Position numbers and translations under genes: made by a program. Below the pieces are notes generated by a model that saw nothing but the letters and a program-made list of their open reading frames with translations, was not told the DNA's origin and made no database searches. From positions 3,286,001-3,350,000 of the forward strand of contig NZ_CP048817.1 in the NCBI RefSeq assembly GCF_014171475.1: a stretch of DNA of 64,000 nucleotides. The letters run 5' to 3'. Source of the DNA: Sphingomonas sp. So64.6b. GTDB lineage: Bacteria; Pseudomonadota; Alphaproteobacteria; Sphingomonadales; Sphingomonadaceae. This document shows positions 37,051-46,439 of this stretch, piece by piece. Position 1 is the stretch's first letter. The number at the start of each line of letters is the position of its first letter.

Positions 37051-38855
37051 GCGGATTTTCCTCCTCGGGCCATCCAGGCCTGGACATTGGTTTCGAGCAT
37101 CGGCAGCGGCAGCGCCCCGCTGCCCAGCACGACATCGTTAAAGGCGCGGATGTCGAACCGCGGCCCCAGCGTGGCGCGGGCGCGGTCGCGCAAGCCGACC
37201 ATGGAAAGCTTGCCCATTTCATAGGCACAGGCCTGACCCGGGGTGACGATATAGCGCTGGATCGACCCGATATTGTCGGCATGCGTCGCGGGCGTATTCT
37301 CATCCGCCCAAGCGATCGCCCGTTCGCGACTCCAGCGCAGCGCATGCACGCCGGTATCGACGACCAGCCGCCCGGCACGCATCAGTTCCATCGAAAGCCG
37401 GCCGAATTCCTGCCAGGGATCGTCGTACAACCCCATCTCCAGTGGCAATTGCTCGGCGAACAGCGCCCAGCCTTCGCTGAACGCGGTATAATCGTTGAAC
37501 GCGCGGAAGCGCGGCAACCCGGTCAGCGCGCGCGTCACAGCCTTTTCGAGATGATGGCCGGGCACGCCTTCATGATAGGACAAAGCCGATAATTCGAAGA
37601 TCGGCAAGTTCCGCATGTCACGCGTGTTGACGTAGAGGATGCCGGGCCGCGACCCGTCCGCCGAAGGCGCGAAATAACCCGCCGTGCCCGCCGACGCCTC
37701 GAGCCACGGCTCGACCGGCTTGACCAGCACTTCGGCGCTCGGGGCATGCGTCATGATCTCGCCGAGCCGCGCGGTCACCGCGGCGATCTTGCCACGCATC
37801 GCGTCGAGATAAGCCGCCTTGCCCGCCGCCGTATCGGGATAATAGAATTGCTCCGCGCTCCGCACATGCGCAAACAACTCGGGCAGCGACCCGGTGAAAC
37901 TCGTGCGCTTCATCAACGCGCGCATTTCGCCGTGCAACCGCGCGGTCTCGTCCAGACCGATGCGATGCACTTCCTGTGGCGAGGTCGGCAGCGTCGTCTC
38001 CCAACGCAGCGCCGCCGCATAATAGGCCTCGCCATCGGGCAGCCGCCACACGCCGTCGTCGCAGTTCGCGGTGCAGCGTGCCTTTTCGAGATGCGCGATC
38101 AGGTGGCGGAAACCAGGGGCGAAGCCGTCGCGCAGCCCTGCCTCCGCCGCCGCGATCAGCGTCGCCTTTTGCGTATCGGCGATCGTCAGCGCCGCGACCT
38201 TGCCCCTGAAATCCGCGAGGATCGGGCTGTCACCGCCGCTTTGGAACGGCGCGCCGGTGATCAGCTTTTGGCAATTGCCGATCACCAGCGGATTGGCGAA
38301 CACTGGCGGACTCACGCCGTTCGCCGCTTGCCGTTCCAGCTCGACGACGACTTGCGCCAGATGTGCCTTCACATTGTGCAGCCGTGCGACATAGGCCTCG
38401 GCGTCGGCCACGCTCGCAATCGGATGATTGTTGATCAGCGTCTGCGGGATCCAGCGCTGCGGCCCACGCATCTGGCACACCGGATAACGATTGCCGCGCC
38501 AACGATGCCGCTCGATCGATTCTTCGGCATCATAGGCGAACAGGCGATAGCTGAGCGCCGCGACCGGGTTCAGCCTGGTCCGGTCGAAACCGCGCAACGC
38601 GGCGAGATTGTCCCGCACCAGCGCGATCTCCGCCTCGGCATGCGCCGTGCCGATATCCGGCCAGCGATCCTGATTGCCCTTCAGCCCCAGGTCGGACTGG
38701 GCACCGGCGTTGCGTGCCAGATTGCGCTGGAACACGGTTTCGAAAAACGCATTGAGCCGCGCGCTCTCATCCTGCGGTACGCGCGCCAACGCCGGCGTCG
38801 CGGCGAGCGCGGCGCCGACCGCGATCACGTCCCGCCGCGAGAGCGCATGGTTCAT
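37047..38855 (-). CDS. DUF885 family metallopeptidase-like protein (copy 2), Tat-exported
   Basis: A 602-residue paralogue of the preceding gene product. The ATG at 38855 overlaps the S9 peptidase stop by one base (TGATG). It has a twin-arginine signal (LSRRDVIAVGAAL) and the motif HEGVPGHH. Motifs and lengths agree along the whole protein, from the opening ARLNAFFETVFQRN to the closing VLGSGALPLPMLE, so the pair arose by tandem duplication. The N-terminal extension of the open frame beyond the ATG lies within the S9 gene. Confidence 0.88.
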   Translation of the reverse strand: MNHALSRRDVIAVGAALAATPALARVPQDESARLNAFFETVFQRNLARNAGAQSDLGLKGNQDRWPDIGTAHAEAEIALVRDNLAALRGFDRTRLNPVAALSYRLFAYDAEESIERHRWRGNRYPVCQMRGPQRWIPQTLINNHPIASVADAEAYVARLHNVKAHLAQVVVELERQAANGVSPPVFANPLVIGNCQKLITGAPFQSGGDSPILADFRGKVAALTIADTQKATLIAAAEAGLRDGFAPGFRHLIAHLEKARCTANCDDGVWRLPDGEAYYAAALRWETTLPTSPQEVHRIGLDETARLHGEMRALMKRTSFTGSLPELFAHVRSAEQFYYPDTAAGKAAYLDAMRGKIAAVTARLGEIMTHAPSAEVLVKPVEPWLEASAGTAGYFAPSADGSRPGILYVNTRDMRNLPIFELSALSYHEGVPGHHLEKAVTRALTGLPRFRAFNDYTAFSEGWALFAEQLPLEMGLYDDPWQEFGRLSMELMRAGRLVVDTGVHALRWSRERAIAWADENTPATHADNIGSIQRYIVTPGQACAYEMGKLSMVGLRDRARATLGPRFDIRAFNDVVLGSGALPLPMLETNVQAWMARGGKSA

Positions 38856-40849
38856 CACTTGCCGATCGGGAAATCGCCGATCGACGACACGTCGTGCGCG
38901 CTGGGGCTCCCGGCAGGGGTCGTCGCGACGGGGCCGCCCTTCACATGCGTATCGAGGAAAGTCTTGATCGCGCGATACGCGGTGATCTGATTGGCTTTCT
39001 TGCGGAAACCATGGCCCTCGTCGGGAAATACGACATACTCGACCGGCACGCCGTTCGCCTTGACCTTGGCGACGATATCCTCGGATTCGACCGGCAGGAC
39101 GCGTGGGTCGTTCTGCCCCTGCAGCACAAGCAATGGCCGCTTGATCTGCTCGGCATGGAATACCGGCGAGATTTTGCGCAGATACTCGGCATCCTTGTCG
39201 GGATCGCCGACTTCGGTGAACAACAGGCGGCGCAGATCCTCCCACCAGCTCGGCGTGTTGGCGAGCAGCCGCGGCCAGTTCGCCACACCATATAGATCGA
39301 CCCCGGCGGCAAACTCCTCGGGCCGGAAGGCGAGCCCGGCAAGCACCATATAGCCGCCATAGCTTTGCCCCTGGATCACCACCTTGGCCGGATCGACCAT
39401 ACCGGTCGCGGCGAGCATTTTCTTGGCCGCGACGACATCGTCGAGATCGGCATCGCCATGCTTGTGATCGTCGAGATGATAGAAGGTCCGCCCCGACCCG
39501 CTGCTGCCGCGATTGTTGATCTCGAACACGACATAGCCGTTGTTGACCAGATACTGGACGAGCGGGCGATAGCCGATCGCGCTCTCATCGCCGGGACCGC
39601 CATGGACGTGGATCACCGCTGGGCGCTTGTCGCCCTTCTTCGCGCCCTTCGGCATGTAGAGAATACCGGGCACCTGCTGCCCGTCATAAGAGGCGAAGCG
39701 CACCACTTCGCCCGCGACCAGGTCGCTCGCGGCAATCCCTGGCGCCTGCGCGCTGAGCAGCAATTTCCGTTTGCCGGTCTTCAGGTCGAGCAGGAACACA
39801 TCACCCGGCATGCTGCCGTTCGAGGCGCGGAGCAGCGCCAGCGGCTTGCCGTGCGCCAGCTGCAAACCGACACTCGCACCCGGCATCGGATTGGCAAAGG
39901 CGAGCGGCGCGAAGCTCTTTGCATCGAGCAGATAAGGCCGGCCCCGCGCATCCTCATTGACCGAGACGATCAGCGTCTTGCCGTCGCGCGAAAAGGCCGC
40001 GCCCTGCACATCCCATTTCGCCTTGAACACGGGCGCAACGGTCCGCGTCGCCAAATCCTGCCGCGCGAGATAAGTGAATTCGCCGCCATCGTCGGTGGTG
40101 TAGAACAGGGTGGCGCCTTCGGGCGCGAAGGTCTGCGGCTCGCACGCGACCGGCTTTCCTTCGGGCGTGAGCTGGATCAGCTTCGCTTCGGTCCGGTCAT
40201 AGACATAACAATGTTTGGTCGCGTTATCGACGATCCGGCTCAGCGCGACATAACGCCGGTCGGGGCTGACCGCGCGCACCTGATAAGCCTTGTCGTTCTC
40301 GAACAACCGGGTCTTGGCATAGCCATCGGCCTGAATCTCATACAGGTCGAAATAACGCGGGTCGCGCTCATTGGTCTGGACGAAGAACGACTTGCCGTCC
40401 TCCACCCAGCCAACGAAGCGCGCGACATGCTTCGCGCCGGGGGTCGTGTCTTTGGTCGTGCCGTCGAGCTCGCGGACATAGATATGCGCCAGTTCGTTGC
40501 CGCCCTGGTCACTCGAAAACAGGATGCGCTCGTCGTTCGGAAAATAACCGATCGCGCTGACCGTCTCCTTGACCGAGCTGGTCAACGCCGTCGCCGGACC
40601 ACCCGACGACGGCATGACATAGATATTGGCGATGCCGGTGCGATTGCTGGTGAAGATCAGCTTCGAATCGTCCGGCGACCAGGACATGCCGCCGATGGAA
40701 TCCGCCCCCATCAGCTGTTCGATCGTGTAATGTTTCGATTGCCGGTCGGCGGCCGCCGCGGGAGCGGCCAGGCCCAGGGTCAGCGCCAGAAATCCCGATA
40801 CCCTGTACAAATGCCGTCTCCCGCGAACGCCGAACATTATTTGCCTCAA
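38855..40849 (-). CDS. S9 family peptidase (prolyl oligopeptidase/acylaminoacyl-peptidase type), exported
   Basis: A 664-residue protein with a signal peptide (about 1-34, ending APAAAA). Residues about 40-400 form a beta-propeller (repeated strands such as SWSPDDSKLIFTSN), and the C-terminal alpha/beta hydrolase domain has the nucleophile Ser496 in GQSYGGY, an aspartate in QNDPRV and histidine in DEGHGF. It overlaps the TonB receptor gene stop by four bases, so it is made together with the receptor. Related S9 enzymes open lasso peptides in similar receptor loci, but no lasso biosynthesis gene is present. Confidence 0.92.
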   Translation of the reverse strand: MRQIMFGVRGRRHLYRVSGFLALTLGLAAPAAAADRQSKHYTIEQLMGADSIGGMSWSPDDSKLIFTSNRTGIANIYVMPSSGGPATALTSSVKETVSAIGYFPNDERILFSSDQGGNELAHIYVRELDGTTKDTTPGAKHVARFVGWVEDGKSFFVQTNERDPRYFDLYEIQADGYAKTRLFENDKAYQVRAVSPDRRYVALSRIVDNATKHCYVYDRTEAKLIQLTPEGKPVACEPQTFAPEGATLFYTTDDGGEFTYLARQDLATRTVAPVFKAKWDVQGAAFSRDGKTLIVSVNEDARGRPYLLDAKSFAPLAFANPMPGASVGLQLAHGKPLALLRASNGSMPGDVFLLDLKTGKRKLLLSAQAPGIAASDLVAGEVVRFASYDGQQVPGILYMPKGAKKGDKRPAVIHVHGGPGDESAIGYRPLVQYLVNNGYVVFEINNRGSSGSGRTFYHLDDHKHGDADLDDVVAAKKMLAATGMVDPAKVVIQGQSYGGYMVLAGLAFRPEEFAAGVDLYGVANWPRLLANTPSWWEDLRRLLFTEVGDPDKDAEYLRKISPVFHAEQIKRPLLVLQGQNDPRVLPVESEDIVAKVKANGVPVEYVVFPDEGHGFRKKANQITAYRAIKTFLDTHVKGGPVATTPAGSPSAHDVSSIGDFPIGK

Positions 40850-43800
40850 AGGCCAGCCGTCACGCTGAACAGGAAGCGCCGGCCGATCAGGTCGTACGTG
40901 CCGAAGCTTCTCGAAAAGAGCTGCGACGCCGTTGGCTGACGATCGAACAGATTGTTGACGACGAGCTGGAGCGAGAAGCGGTCATTGACCCGCACGCCAA
41001 CCGTCGAATTGAACCGCCAATAGGACCCGATCAGATTGTCCTTGTCGGCGATCGTGGCCGAGGTCGCCAGAATGTCGTTCTTGACCGGCCCCGTATAGAG
41101 CCCCTGCAGCAACAGATCGAGCGCCGCGCCCTGATAGCCCAGGTTGAACTGGCCCGACCATTTGGGCAGCCCGACGCCGCCGACCGAGTTGGATGTCGGC
41201 GTGCTGTCGGTGATCAGCAGTTCGTATTTGTTATTGTGGAACATCTTCACGCCGAGCTTGATCCGACCCTGCTTTTCCAATGCAGTCATGCCGAAATTAT
41301 ATTCGGCGGCGACGATCAGGCCGGAGAATTTGAGCCCTGCGGTGTTGATATACCCGCTGCGATAGCCGTTTGCGATATCGCCGACATGGCGGGTCGGGTT
41401 GGCAGTGCCGGGGCCGACCTCGGCTGCGGTGAGACGGCGGAATTGTCCGCAACCGGCCGCATTCGGAAAATCATTGCTGTCGTAACAGGCATTGACCACC
41501 TGCTGGATTCCCAGGCTTTCGATCCCGCCGGTCAGGTGGATATGCGTCCAGTCAGCGGAAACCCGGAAACCGGGGATCAATTTGGGCTGATAGACGATGC
41601 CCGCCGACCAGGACCGTGCTTTCTCGTTTTGAAGATTCTCATTGCCGGACACCGTGCCGATCGGCGAAAGTCCGGCAGTCGTCGGATCGAAGATCGCGGG
41701 GCTGGAAATGCCCAGCGCACTGAGCGCTGCGGCGCAATTGGCGGCGCGCGCGGTCGCATTGTCGCCGCGCTGATAATTGGCCGGCGCACAAGGGTCGCTG
41801 ATCGCACCCCGGGTCGGCGACGCGCCGGAAAACAATTCGGTGACCGCAGGCGCACGGATCGCGCGCGCATAGGTTCCACGCAGCAACAGGCCATCCAGCA
41901 CACCCGGCAAGCGCGGCGCGAAGCGGCCGCCGACCGCCCAGGTCACATCACCGCCGGCGATCGAATTGTCGACGTAACGAGCCGAACTGTCGACGCTGAG
42001 ATTCTTGATGATCGGAATGTCCTGCGACTCCGACACGATCGGGATCGACAACTCGCCATAGAGCTCCTTGGTATTGTAGCTTCCCTTATTGGGCGAAAAG
42101 GGGCTGGCGAGGTCGAGGCCGAGTAAGGTCGCGCCAGCTCCGAGCACGCGATCGACGCTGAAATCGCCCATTTCCTTGCGGTATTCAGCGCCGATGTTGA
42201 ACGCGATCGGCTCGGGGCTGATCCGGAACGGCAGCGCCCCGTTGAAGTTCGCCGTCGCGACGAACTGCTGGTTCAGGCTGACGGCGCGTCCGCGATCGAG
42301 AACATATTTCGCCGCTTCGTCGGTGAATGCGTTTTCGCCGAAGACGTTGAACGGCACACAGCTTCCGCCGCTCGCACACACGATATTGCCACTGCCGTCC
42401 CTGACCGCATCGACCGCAGCGAGGAAACGGTCATTGTTGATGTAGCTCATCTCGGTGACCGCGCGGCTCTTGCCGTAATTGACCGATAGCTCCCACGCCG
42501 CAGGCTCGCCGAACAGGCTGGTCTTGCCTTCAAGGCCGCCGACGAAACGATAGAAATTGACCGTGTTGACCGTCAGGCCGCCGCGGTCGAGCAAATCGCT
42601 GAAATTGCGTGCCAGCACGAAATCGCCGGTGATGCCATTTGCCGCCAGCGTGTTGCGCGCCGCAGTCGAAATGAAGGGATTGTTGGCCGACACGGTCAGG
42701 ATCGTGCCGCTGACATAGGGTGAGGTGAACGCGGCGACCTCGCTCAGCTCCTTGCCCTCGCTGCGTGCATAGGAACCTTCGAACACCATGCGGATCGACG
42801 GCGTCAGGTCATAATGGCCGATGGCGCTGACGATCGCACGCTTGGTCGGCGACAACAGGCTGAAATGGTCCGCCATGCGAACGCCGTCGCCACCGTCGAA
42901 GAGAACGCTGCGGACATTGGTACCCGGGACATAGGGCTGAAGGTCACCACCCCGGAACTGGAGCGACCGGCCGGAACTGTCACGGATGAAATCGAATGTG
43001 TTGGGGTCGAAGGGCAGCCCGCCTTCGGTGAAATACCCGTATACCAGGTCGTTGGTGACGGTGTTGGACGGCGTCGAACTCGGCGTAGGCACCGCATAGC
43101 GGAGGCCGGATCGCTCGCTGAGCACCATCCCCTTTTGCTCATGATACTCGCCACTGATCGCGATATTACCGCGACCTTCGTCGAAATTGAGGCCAGCCAG
43201 GCCGCGGATCGAATAACCCGGCGCGTCGCCCCGCTCGGCGATGCCATATTGTCCGGTCACGCTGAGGCCCTGGTATTTGTCCTTCAGGATGATGTTGACG
43301 GTGCCTGCGATCGCGTCGGAACCATAGATCGGCGCGCCGCCGATCGCGATCGTCTCGACCCGCTCGATCAATCCAACCGGAATGACGTTGAGATCGACCT
43401 GTTGCCCGGGGGACGCGCTATTGCCGCTACCCGAGATCGAGTTGGACGAGACCGCCCGCCGGCCATTGATCAGCGCAAGCGTGCGCTGCGATCCGAGGCC
43501 GAGAAAATCGACGAAGCTTTGTCCGGCATTGAATGTGCCCTGTGACGCGCCGATCGGGTTGACGCCCGAAGCGACGAAGCCCGGCGTATCGTCGAACACC
43601 TGCGCGACATTGGTATAGCCGCGTTGCGCGATCACCTCGGCATCGGTGACGATGGTCGCCTCAAGCGTGTCGAAACCGGGGCGACGGATGCGCGAACCGG
43701 TGACGATGATGTCGGGATCGGTTTCCTCGCGGATCGGCGCATCGACCGCCGCCGTTTCCGTCGCGCGACGGATGACAACGGTATTCTCGCCGCTCGCAAC

Positions 43801-44085
43801 AACTTCCAGCCCGGTATCGGCGAGCATCCGCTGCAACGCCTCGACCGGGGTATAATCGCCCTTGACCGGGTTGGTCTTGATCCCGGCGAGATCAGCGTTG
43901 GGCGCCATCACCTGGACACCCGATTCGACCGCGATCTTCTGCACATTCTGTGCGGCGTCGCCGGCCGGGAGATTATAACTCTGGCGGCTCTGCGCTGCGA
44001 CCGGCGCCGCCCACAACATGATTGCCGCGGCGCTGCCGAATAAAGCCGCACGCTTGTCGAACCGGACTTTCTTTGCCCACCCCAT
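40846..44085 (-). CDS. TonB-dependent receptor with an N-terminal signalling (STN) domain
   Basis: A 1079-residue outer-membrane receptor. The ATG at 44085 follows GGGAG by eight bases; the longer frame is unlikely. Order: signal peptide (about 1-32, ending AAPVAAQ), STN domain (about 38-105, with NADLAGIKTNPVKGDYTPVE), plug (about 125-240, with IIVTGSRIRRPG), then the 22-strand barrel, closing RRFLFSVTAGL. The STN domain transmits ligand binding to FecR and thereby to the ECF sigma factor, both encoded just upstream. The ligand is not known; the neighbouring peptidases suggest peptides rather than a siderophore. Confidence 0.93.
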   Translation of the reverse strand: MGWAKKVRFDKRAALFGSAAAIMLWAAPVAAQSRQSYNLPAGDAAQNVQKIAVESGVQVMAPNADLAGIKTNPVKGDYTPVEALQRMLADTGLEVVASGENTVVIRRATETAAVDAPIREETDPDIIVTGSRIRRPGFDTLEATIVTDAEVIAQRGYTNVAQVFDDTPGFVASGVNPIGASQGTFNAGQSFVDFLGLGSQRTLALINGRRAVSSNSISGSGNSASPGQQVDLNVIPVGLIERVETIAIGGAPIYGSDAIAGTVNIILKDKYQGLSVTGQYGIAERGDAPGYSIRGLAGLNFDEGRGNIAISGEYHEQKGMVLSERSGLRYAVPTPSSTPSNTVTNDLVYGYFTEGGLPFDPNTFDFIRDSSGRSLQFRGGDLQPYVPGTNVRSVLFDGGDGVRMADHFSLLSPTKRAIVSAIGHYDLTPSIRMVFEGSYARSEGKELSEVAAFTSPYVSGTILTVSANNPFISTAARNTLAANGITGDFVLARNFSDLLDRGGLTVNTVNFYRFVGGLEGKTSLFGEPAAWELSVNYGKSRAVTEMSYINNDRFLAAVDAVRDGSGNIVCASGGSCVPFNVFGENAFTDEAAKYVLDRGRAVSLNQQFVATANFNGALPFRISPEPIAFNIGAEYRKEMGDFSVDRVLGAGATLLGLDLASPFSPNKGSYNTKELYGELSIPIVSESQDIPIIKNLSVDSSARYVDNSIAGGDVTWAVGGRFAPRLPGVLDGLLLRGTYARAIRAPAVTELFSGASPTRGAISDPCAPANYQRGDNATARAANCAAALSALGISSPAIFDPTTAGLSPIGTVSGNENLQNEKARSWSAGIVYQPKLIPGFRVSADWTHIHLTGGIESLGIQQVVNACYDSNDFPNAAGCGQFRRLTAAEVGPGTANPTRHVGDIANGYRSGYINTAGLKFSGLIVAAEYNFGMTALEKQGRIKLGVKMFHNNKYELLITDSTPTSNSVGGVGLPKWSGQFNLGYQGAALDLLLQGLYTGPVKNDILATSATIADKDNLIGSYWRFNSTVGVRVNDRFSLQLVVNNLFDRQPTASQLFSRSFGTYDLIGRRFLFSVTAGL

Positions 44086-44762
44086 CGAAAATCTCCCTGC
44101 CACCCGGCGCGAACCAATCGCCCTCAAGACTGAAGAGTGTCGGGGCTGCAAAATCCGCCATTATGGTCCCAATTGAGGTCCTGTCCCCAGTACGGATCGA
44201 CATTCAAGTCGATTGATAGGCGCTCAGCGAAGAAAGACGTGCCCCTAAACCCAGCTTCTTCCCTGACCGTCAGGCCGGGGACATTCGCCACCTGGCGGCT
44301 CGATTCAGATTTTTTCCGAACGCCGTCATGCCTGCTCCCCGACGCAACTGTCGCGCGTCGGCAAAAGGCTATGCGACGGGCCAATTGAATCGGAGCAACC
44401 GGAAACATGGCCATGACTCCCACCGACATTTCCCGATATTCCCGTAGGCACATCTGTAACATCCCGTACAGGCGCGTCGAAAATCCCGCGGATTTTCCCG
44501 TAAATTCCCGTAGAACCCGCGAAAAAGCATTTTCCCGTCGCGCTTCCCGTAACCACGGGAATTTTAAACGCTCGCAGCTGTGGCGAAATGCGCTGCGCCA
44601 CACTGAATGACCCGCCGATTCAATACCGCCGGTCGAACCGTTAGAGCGCTTTCAAGCGGGTCATCCGCCCCGACGGCACGTCTCTCGCCGCCGTCCCGCT
44701 CTTTCACATGACGAGAACCGAACACGCTCCCGTTGCGTCGGATTGTGAAGGGCGATCCGCCC
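44086..44762. other. 677-base gap between the TonB receptor and FecR genes
   Basis: The largest gene-free stretch of the window. Open frames here have no motif and odd composition, and I take none as real. It must hold the receptor promoter, presumably recognised by the ECF sigma factor. The notable content is a cluster of TTCCCG repeats (listed separately) and, at its upstream edge, a hairpin over the FecR stop. Confidence 0.6.
44430..44561. repeat. TTCCCG repeat array upstream of the TonB receptor
   Basis: TTCCCG occurs exactly at 44430, 44439, 44495, 44505, 44532 and 44544, with near copies ATCCCG at 44461 and 44483, and ends in an inverted copy CGGGAA at 44556. The last two form a perfect dyad TTCCCGT-AACC-ACGGGAA (44544-44561). 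Several neighbouring copies are 9-12 or 22 bases apart, close to one or two helical turns, as expected for cooperative binding of a protein on one face. It lies 345-476 bases before the receptor start. Regulator unknown. Confidence 0.6.
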
Positions 44763-44764
44763 TT
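44748..44764 (-). terminator. Hairpin over the FecR stop codon
   Basis: AAGGGCG (44748-44754) and CGCCCTT (44758-44764) form a perfect 7-bp stem with a 3-base loop, covering the first two bases of the TAA stop of the FecR gene. No T tract follows on the minus strand, so it is not a standard terminator. It may weaken read-through from sigma-fecR into the receptor gene or protect the mRNA end. Confidence 0.4.
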
Positions 44765-45737
44765 AGTGCGAGGGGGAGTTTTGCTGGCGCACCAGGCGCA
44801 ATTGCTTGCCCTGTTCGATCACTTCGCCGTTGAACGCGTGCGCCGCCGCCTTGGCGAATGCGCGCGCATCGCCGACCTTGAACACGCCGATGAATTCGGC
44901 GCGCGCCAGCGTGGGATCGTCGATCACCACTTGCAGGTCGGTATAGCGGTTCACATTGGCGGCAGCGGTGCCGAGCGATTGGCCGTTGAATACCAGCAGG
45001 CCCTTGCGCCAGGCGGTGCTGCGCTGCACATCGCTCGCATCGAGCTTGGCCAGCCGTGGGCCGGTGGTTGCGGCGACGAATTGTTCGTTCTGGCGCAGCA
45101 GGCGCGACTGCCCTCCGGCCGTTCCGGTCGCGCCGGCGATCGAGACGATCCCTTCCTCCACCGTCACCTCGACATCCTTGTCCTCCAGGCCGACGACGAA
45201 TTCGGTGCCGACCGCGCGCACCGCGATGCCATTGGCATCGACGATGAACGGTCTCTCCTTGTTGTGCGCGACCTTGAACGACGCCTCGCCACGGCGCAGC
45301 ACGATGCGGCGCGTGCCGGCCTCGTAACGCACCTGGATCGCCGAATCGCCGTTGAGCACGACGGTCGACCCATCCTCCAGCGCGATCGTGCGCACCTCGC
45401 CTTTTGCGGTCGAGATGCGCCCGGCCATATGGTCATAGGTTATCCCGCCGCCGAGCACGGCGAAGGCGACCGACGCGGCCATCGCATAGCGCGGCCAGCG
45501 CGCGGTACGTTCTTCGACCGGCTCGACGCGCGAGCCGCTGTCCAGCGCCGCCACCCGGTCGATATCCAGCCACAGCGCCTGGGCGCGCACATAGGCGCCC
45601 AGATGCCGGCTGTCGCGGCCGAGCCAGGTTTCGAGTTGCTCGCTGTGGGAAGGATCGAGGGGATGTTCGGCAGATCGGATCGCCCAGGCGGCCGCCTGAG
45701 CGTCGATTTCATCCCCATTTCCAGAACCTGGGTTCAC
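44763..45737 (-). CDS. FecR family anti-sigma/signal-transducing protein
   Basis: A 324-residue inner-membrane protein. The GTG at 45737 is chosen because AGGA lies six bases before it and the N-terminal DUF4880-type domain (AAAWAIRSAEHPLDP) follows; the 39 codons upstream look wrong. One membrane segment lies near residue 95. The FecR domain covers about 115-205 (GEVRTIALEDGSTVVLNGDS), and a C-terminal STN-like domain follows (about 250-310). It holds the sigma factor inactive until the receptor signals. It overlaps the sigma gene by 29 bases. Confidence 0.9.
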   Translation of the reverse strand: MNPGSGNGDEIDAQAAAWAIRSAEHPLDPSHSEQLETWLGRDSRHLGAYVRAQALWLDIDRVAALDSGSRVEPVEERTARWPRYAMAASVAFAVLGGGITYDHMAGRISTAKGEVRTIALEDGSTVVLNGDSAIQVRYEAGTRRIVLRRGEASFKVAHNKERPFIVDANGIAVRAVGTEFVVGLEDKDVEVTVEEGIVSIAGATGTAGGQSRLLRQNEQFVAATTGPRLAKLDASDVQRSTAWRKGLLVFNGQSLGTAAANVNRYTDLQVVIDDPTLARAEFIGVFKVGDARAFAKAAAHAFNGEVIEQGKQLRLVRQQNSPSH

Positions 45738-46278
45738 CGGCAATCCTGTTCCTCGCGCCCGTCGGCGCTTCCTTGATCTGTTCCGACACCAGGCGAAGCG
45801 CCTTGGCCAGATGTTTTTCCACCGTGCTTTCGGCGATGCCCATCCGTTCTGCAATCTGTCGTTGCGACAGTTCGTCGAACTTCTTCAGCTGGAACGCCTG
45901 CCGGCATTTCGGCGGAAGCTGCGCCAGGATCGCATGCAATCGAGCCACTTCTTCCTGACCGCTCAGCCGACGATAAGCACCCATCTCGTCGTCTACGATG
46001 TTCAGCGACTCCAAATCCGCCATAAGCTCGATCGAGACGATGCGCGAGCGCCGGATATGTTCGCCGACAATGTGGCGCGCGGTGACGAAGAAATAGGCCC
46101 GCGCGTTGATGATCGCATCGGCATCGGCCGACCAGAGCCGGGCATAAGCCTCCTGCACGACTTCATCGACTTCGCAGGATTCGAGCCCGCGCACGCGCCC
46201 GGCAAGCCATTTGCGCACGTCGCCTTCGTGCGGCAGCACTTCGCGCGCGAACCAGCGGAGTCGGGCTTGATGTTCCAT
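45709..46278 (-). CDS. ECF-type RNA polymerase sigma factor (FecI-like)
   Basis: A 189-residue sigma factor with region 2 (VDEVVQEAYARLW and ARAYFFVTARHIVGEHIRR) and region 4 (LPPKCRQAFQLKKFDELSQRQIAERMGIAESTVEKHL), no region 3. The ATG at 46278 is chosen over an upstream TTG; neither has a strong ribosome binding site. It is expected to recruit RNA polymerase to the receptor-peptidase promoter after the signal passes from receptor to FecR. Confidence 0.92.
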   Translation of the reverse strand: MEHQARLRWFAREVLPHEGDVRKWLAGRVRGLESCEVDEVVQEAYARLWSADADAIINARAYFFVTARHIVGEHIRRSRIVSIELMADLESLNIVDDEMGAYRRLSGQEEVARLHAILAQLPPKCRQAFQLKKFDELSQRQIAERMGIAESTVEKHLAKALRLVSEQIKEAPTGARNRIAGEPRFWKWG

Positions 46279-46324
46279 CGGACACGATGGCAACAGCAAT
46301 TGCCCGCGCCGTCAAGGAAAAATG

Positions 46325-46345
46325 ACGAATAGATGAACTATTCGT
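46325..46345 (-). terminator. AT-rich hairpin between the unknown exported gene and the sigma gene
   Basis: ACGAATAG (46325-46332) and CTATTCGT (46338-46345) are a perfect 8-bp inverted repeat with a 5-base loop. On the minus strand the stem is followed by CATTTTT, so it can end the transcript of the gene at 46440. As it lies only about 47 bases upstream of the sigma gene start, it could equally be an operator for that gene. Confidence 0.45.
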
Positions 46346-46439
46346 GAAATAAATCAGATGTTTAAATGAATAAAGCCGACGCGCCGCTACGCCGGAAAGC
46401 TTGATGCTTCCGACGTCGTGTCGCTTTTCGGAGGTCAGG

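Noticed and set aside
44124..44603. 159-codon frame in the receptor-FecR gap
   Set aside because: No ribosome binding site, no motif, odd composition, and it runs through the TTCCCG array. It is more likely chance.
38855..46278. Lasso peptide locus (S9 isopeptidase, TonB receptor, FecR and sigma factor occur in such loci)
   Set aside because: No precursor peptide, no transglutaminase-like protease and no asparagine-synthetase-like cyclase is found nearby, and the S9 protein looks like a general prolyl oligopeptidase/acylaminoacyl-peptidase. Only the arrangement is similar.
46279..46315. Sigma-70 promoter (TTGACG with a 17-base spacer) for the sigma gene
   Set aside because: The -10 candidate TGCCAT matches the consensus at only three of six positions.
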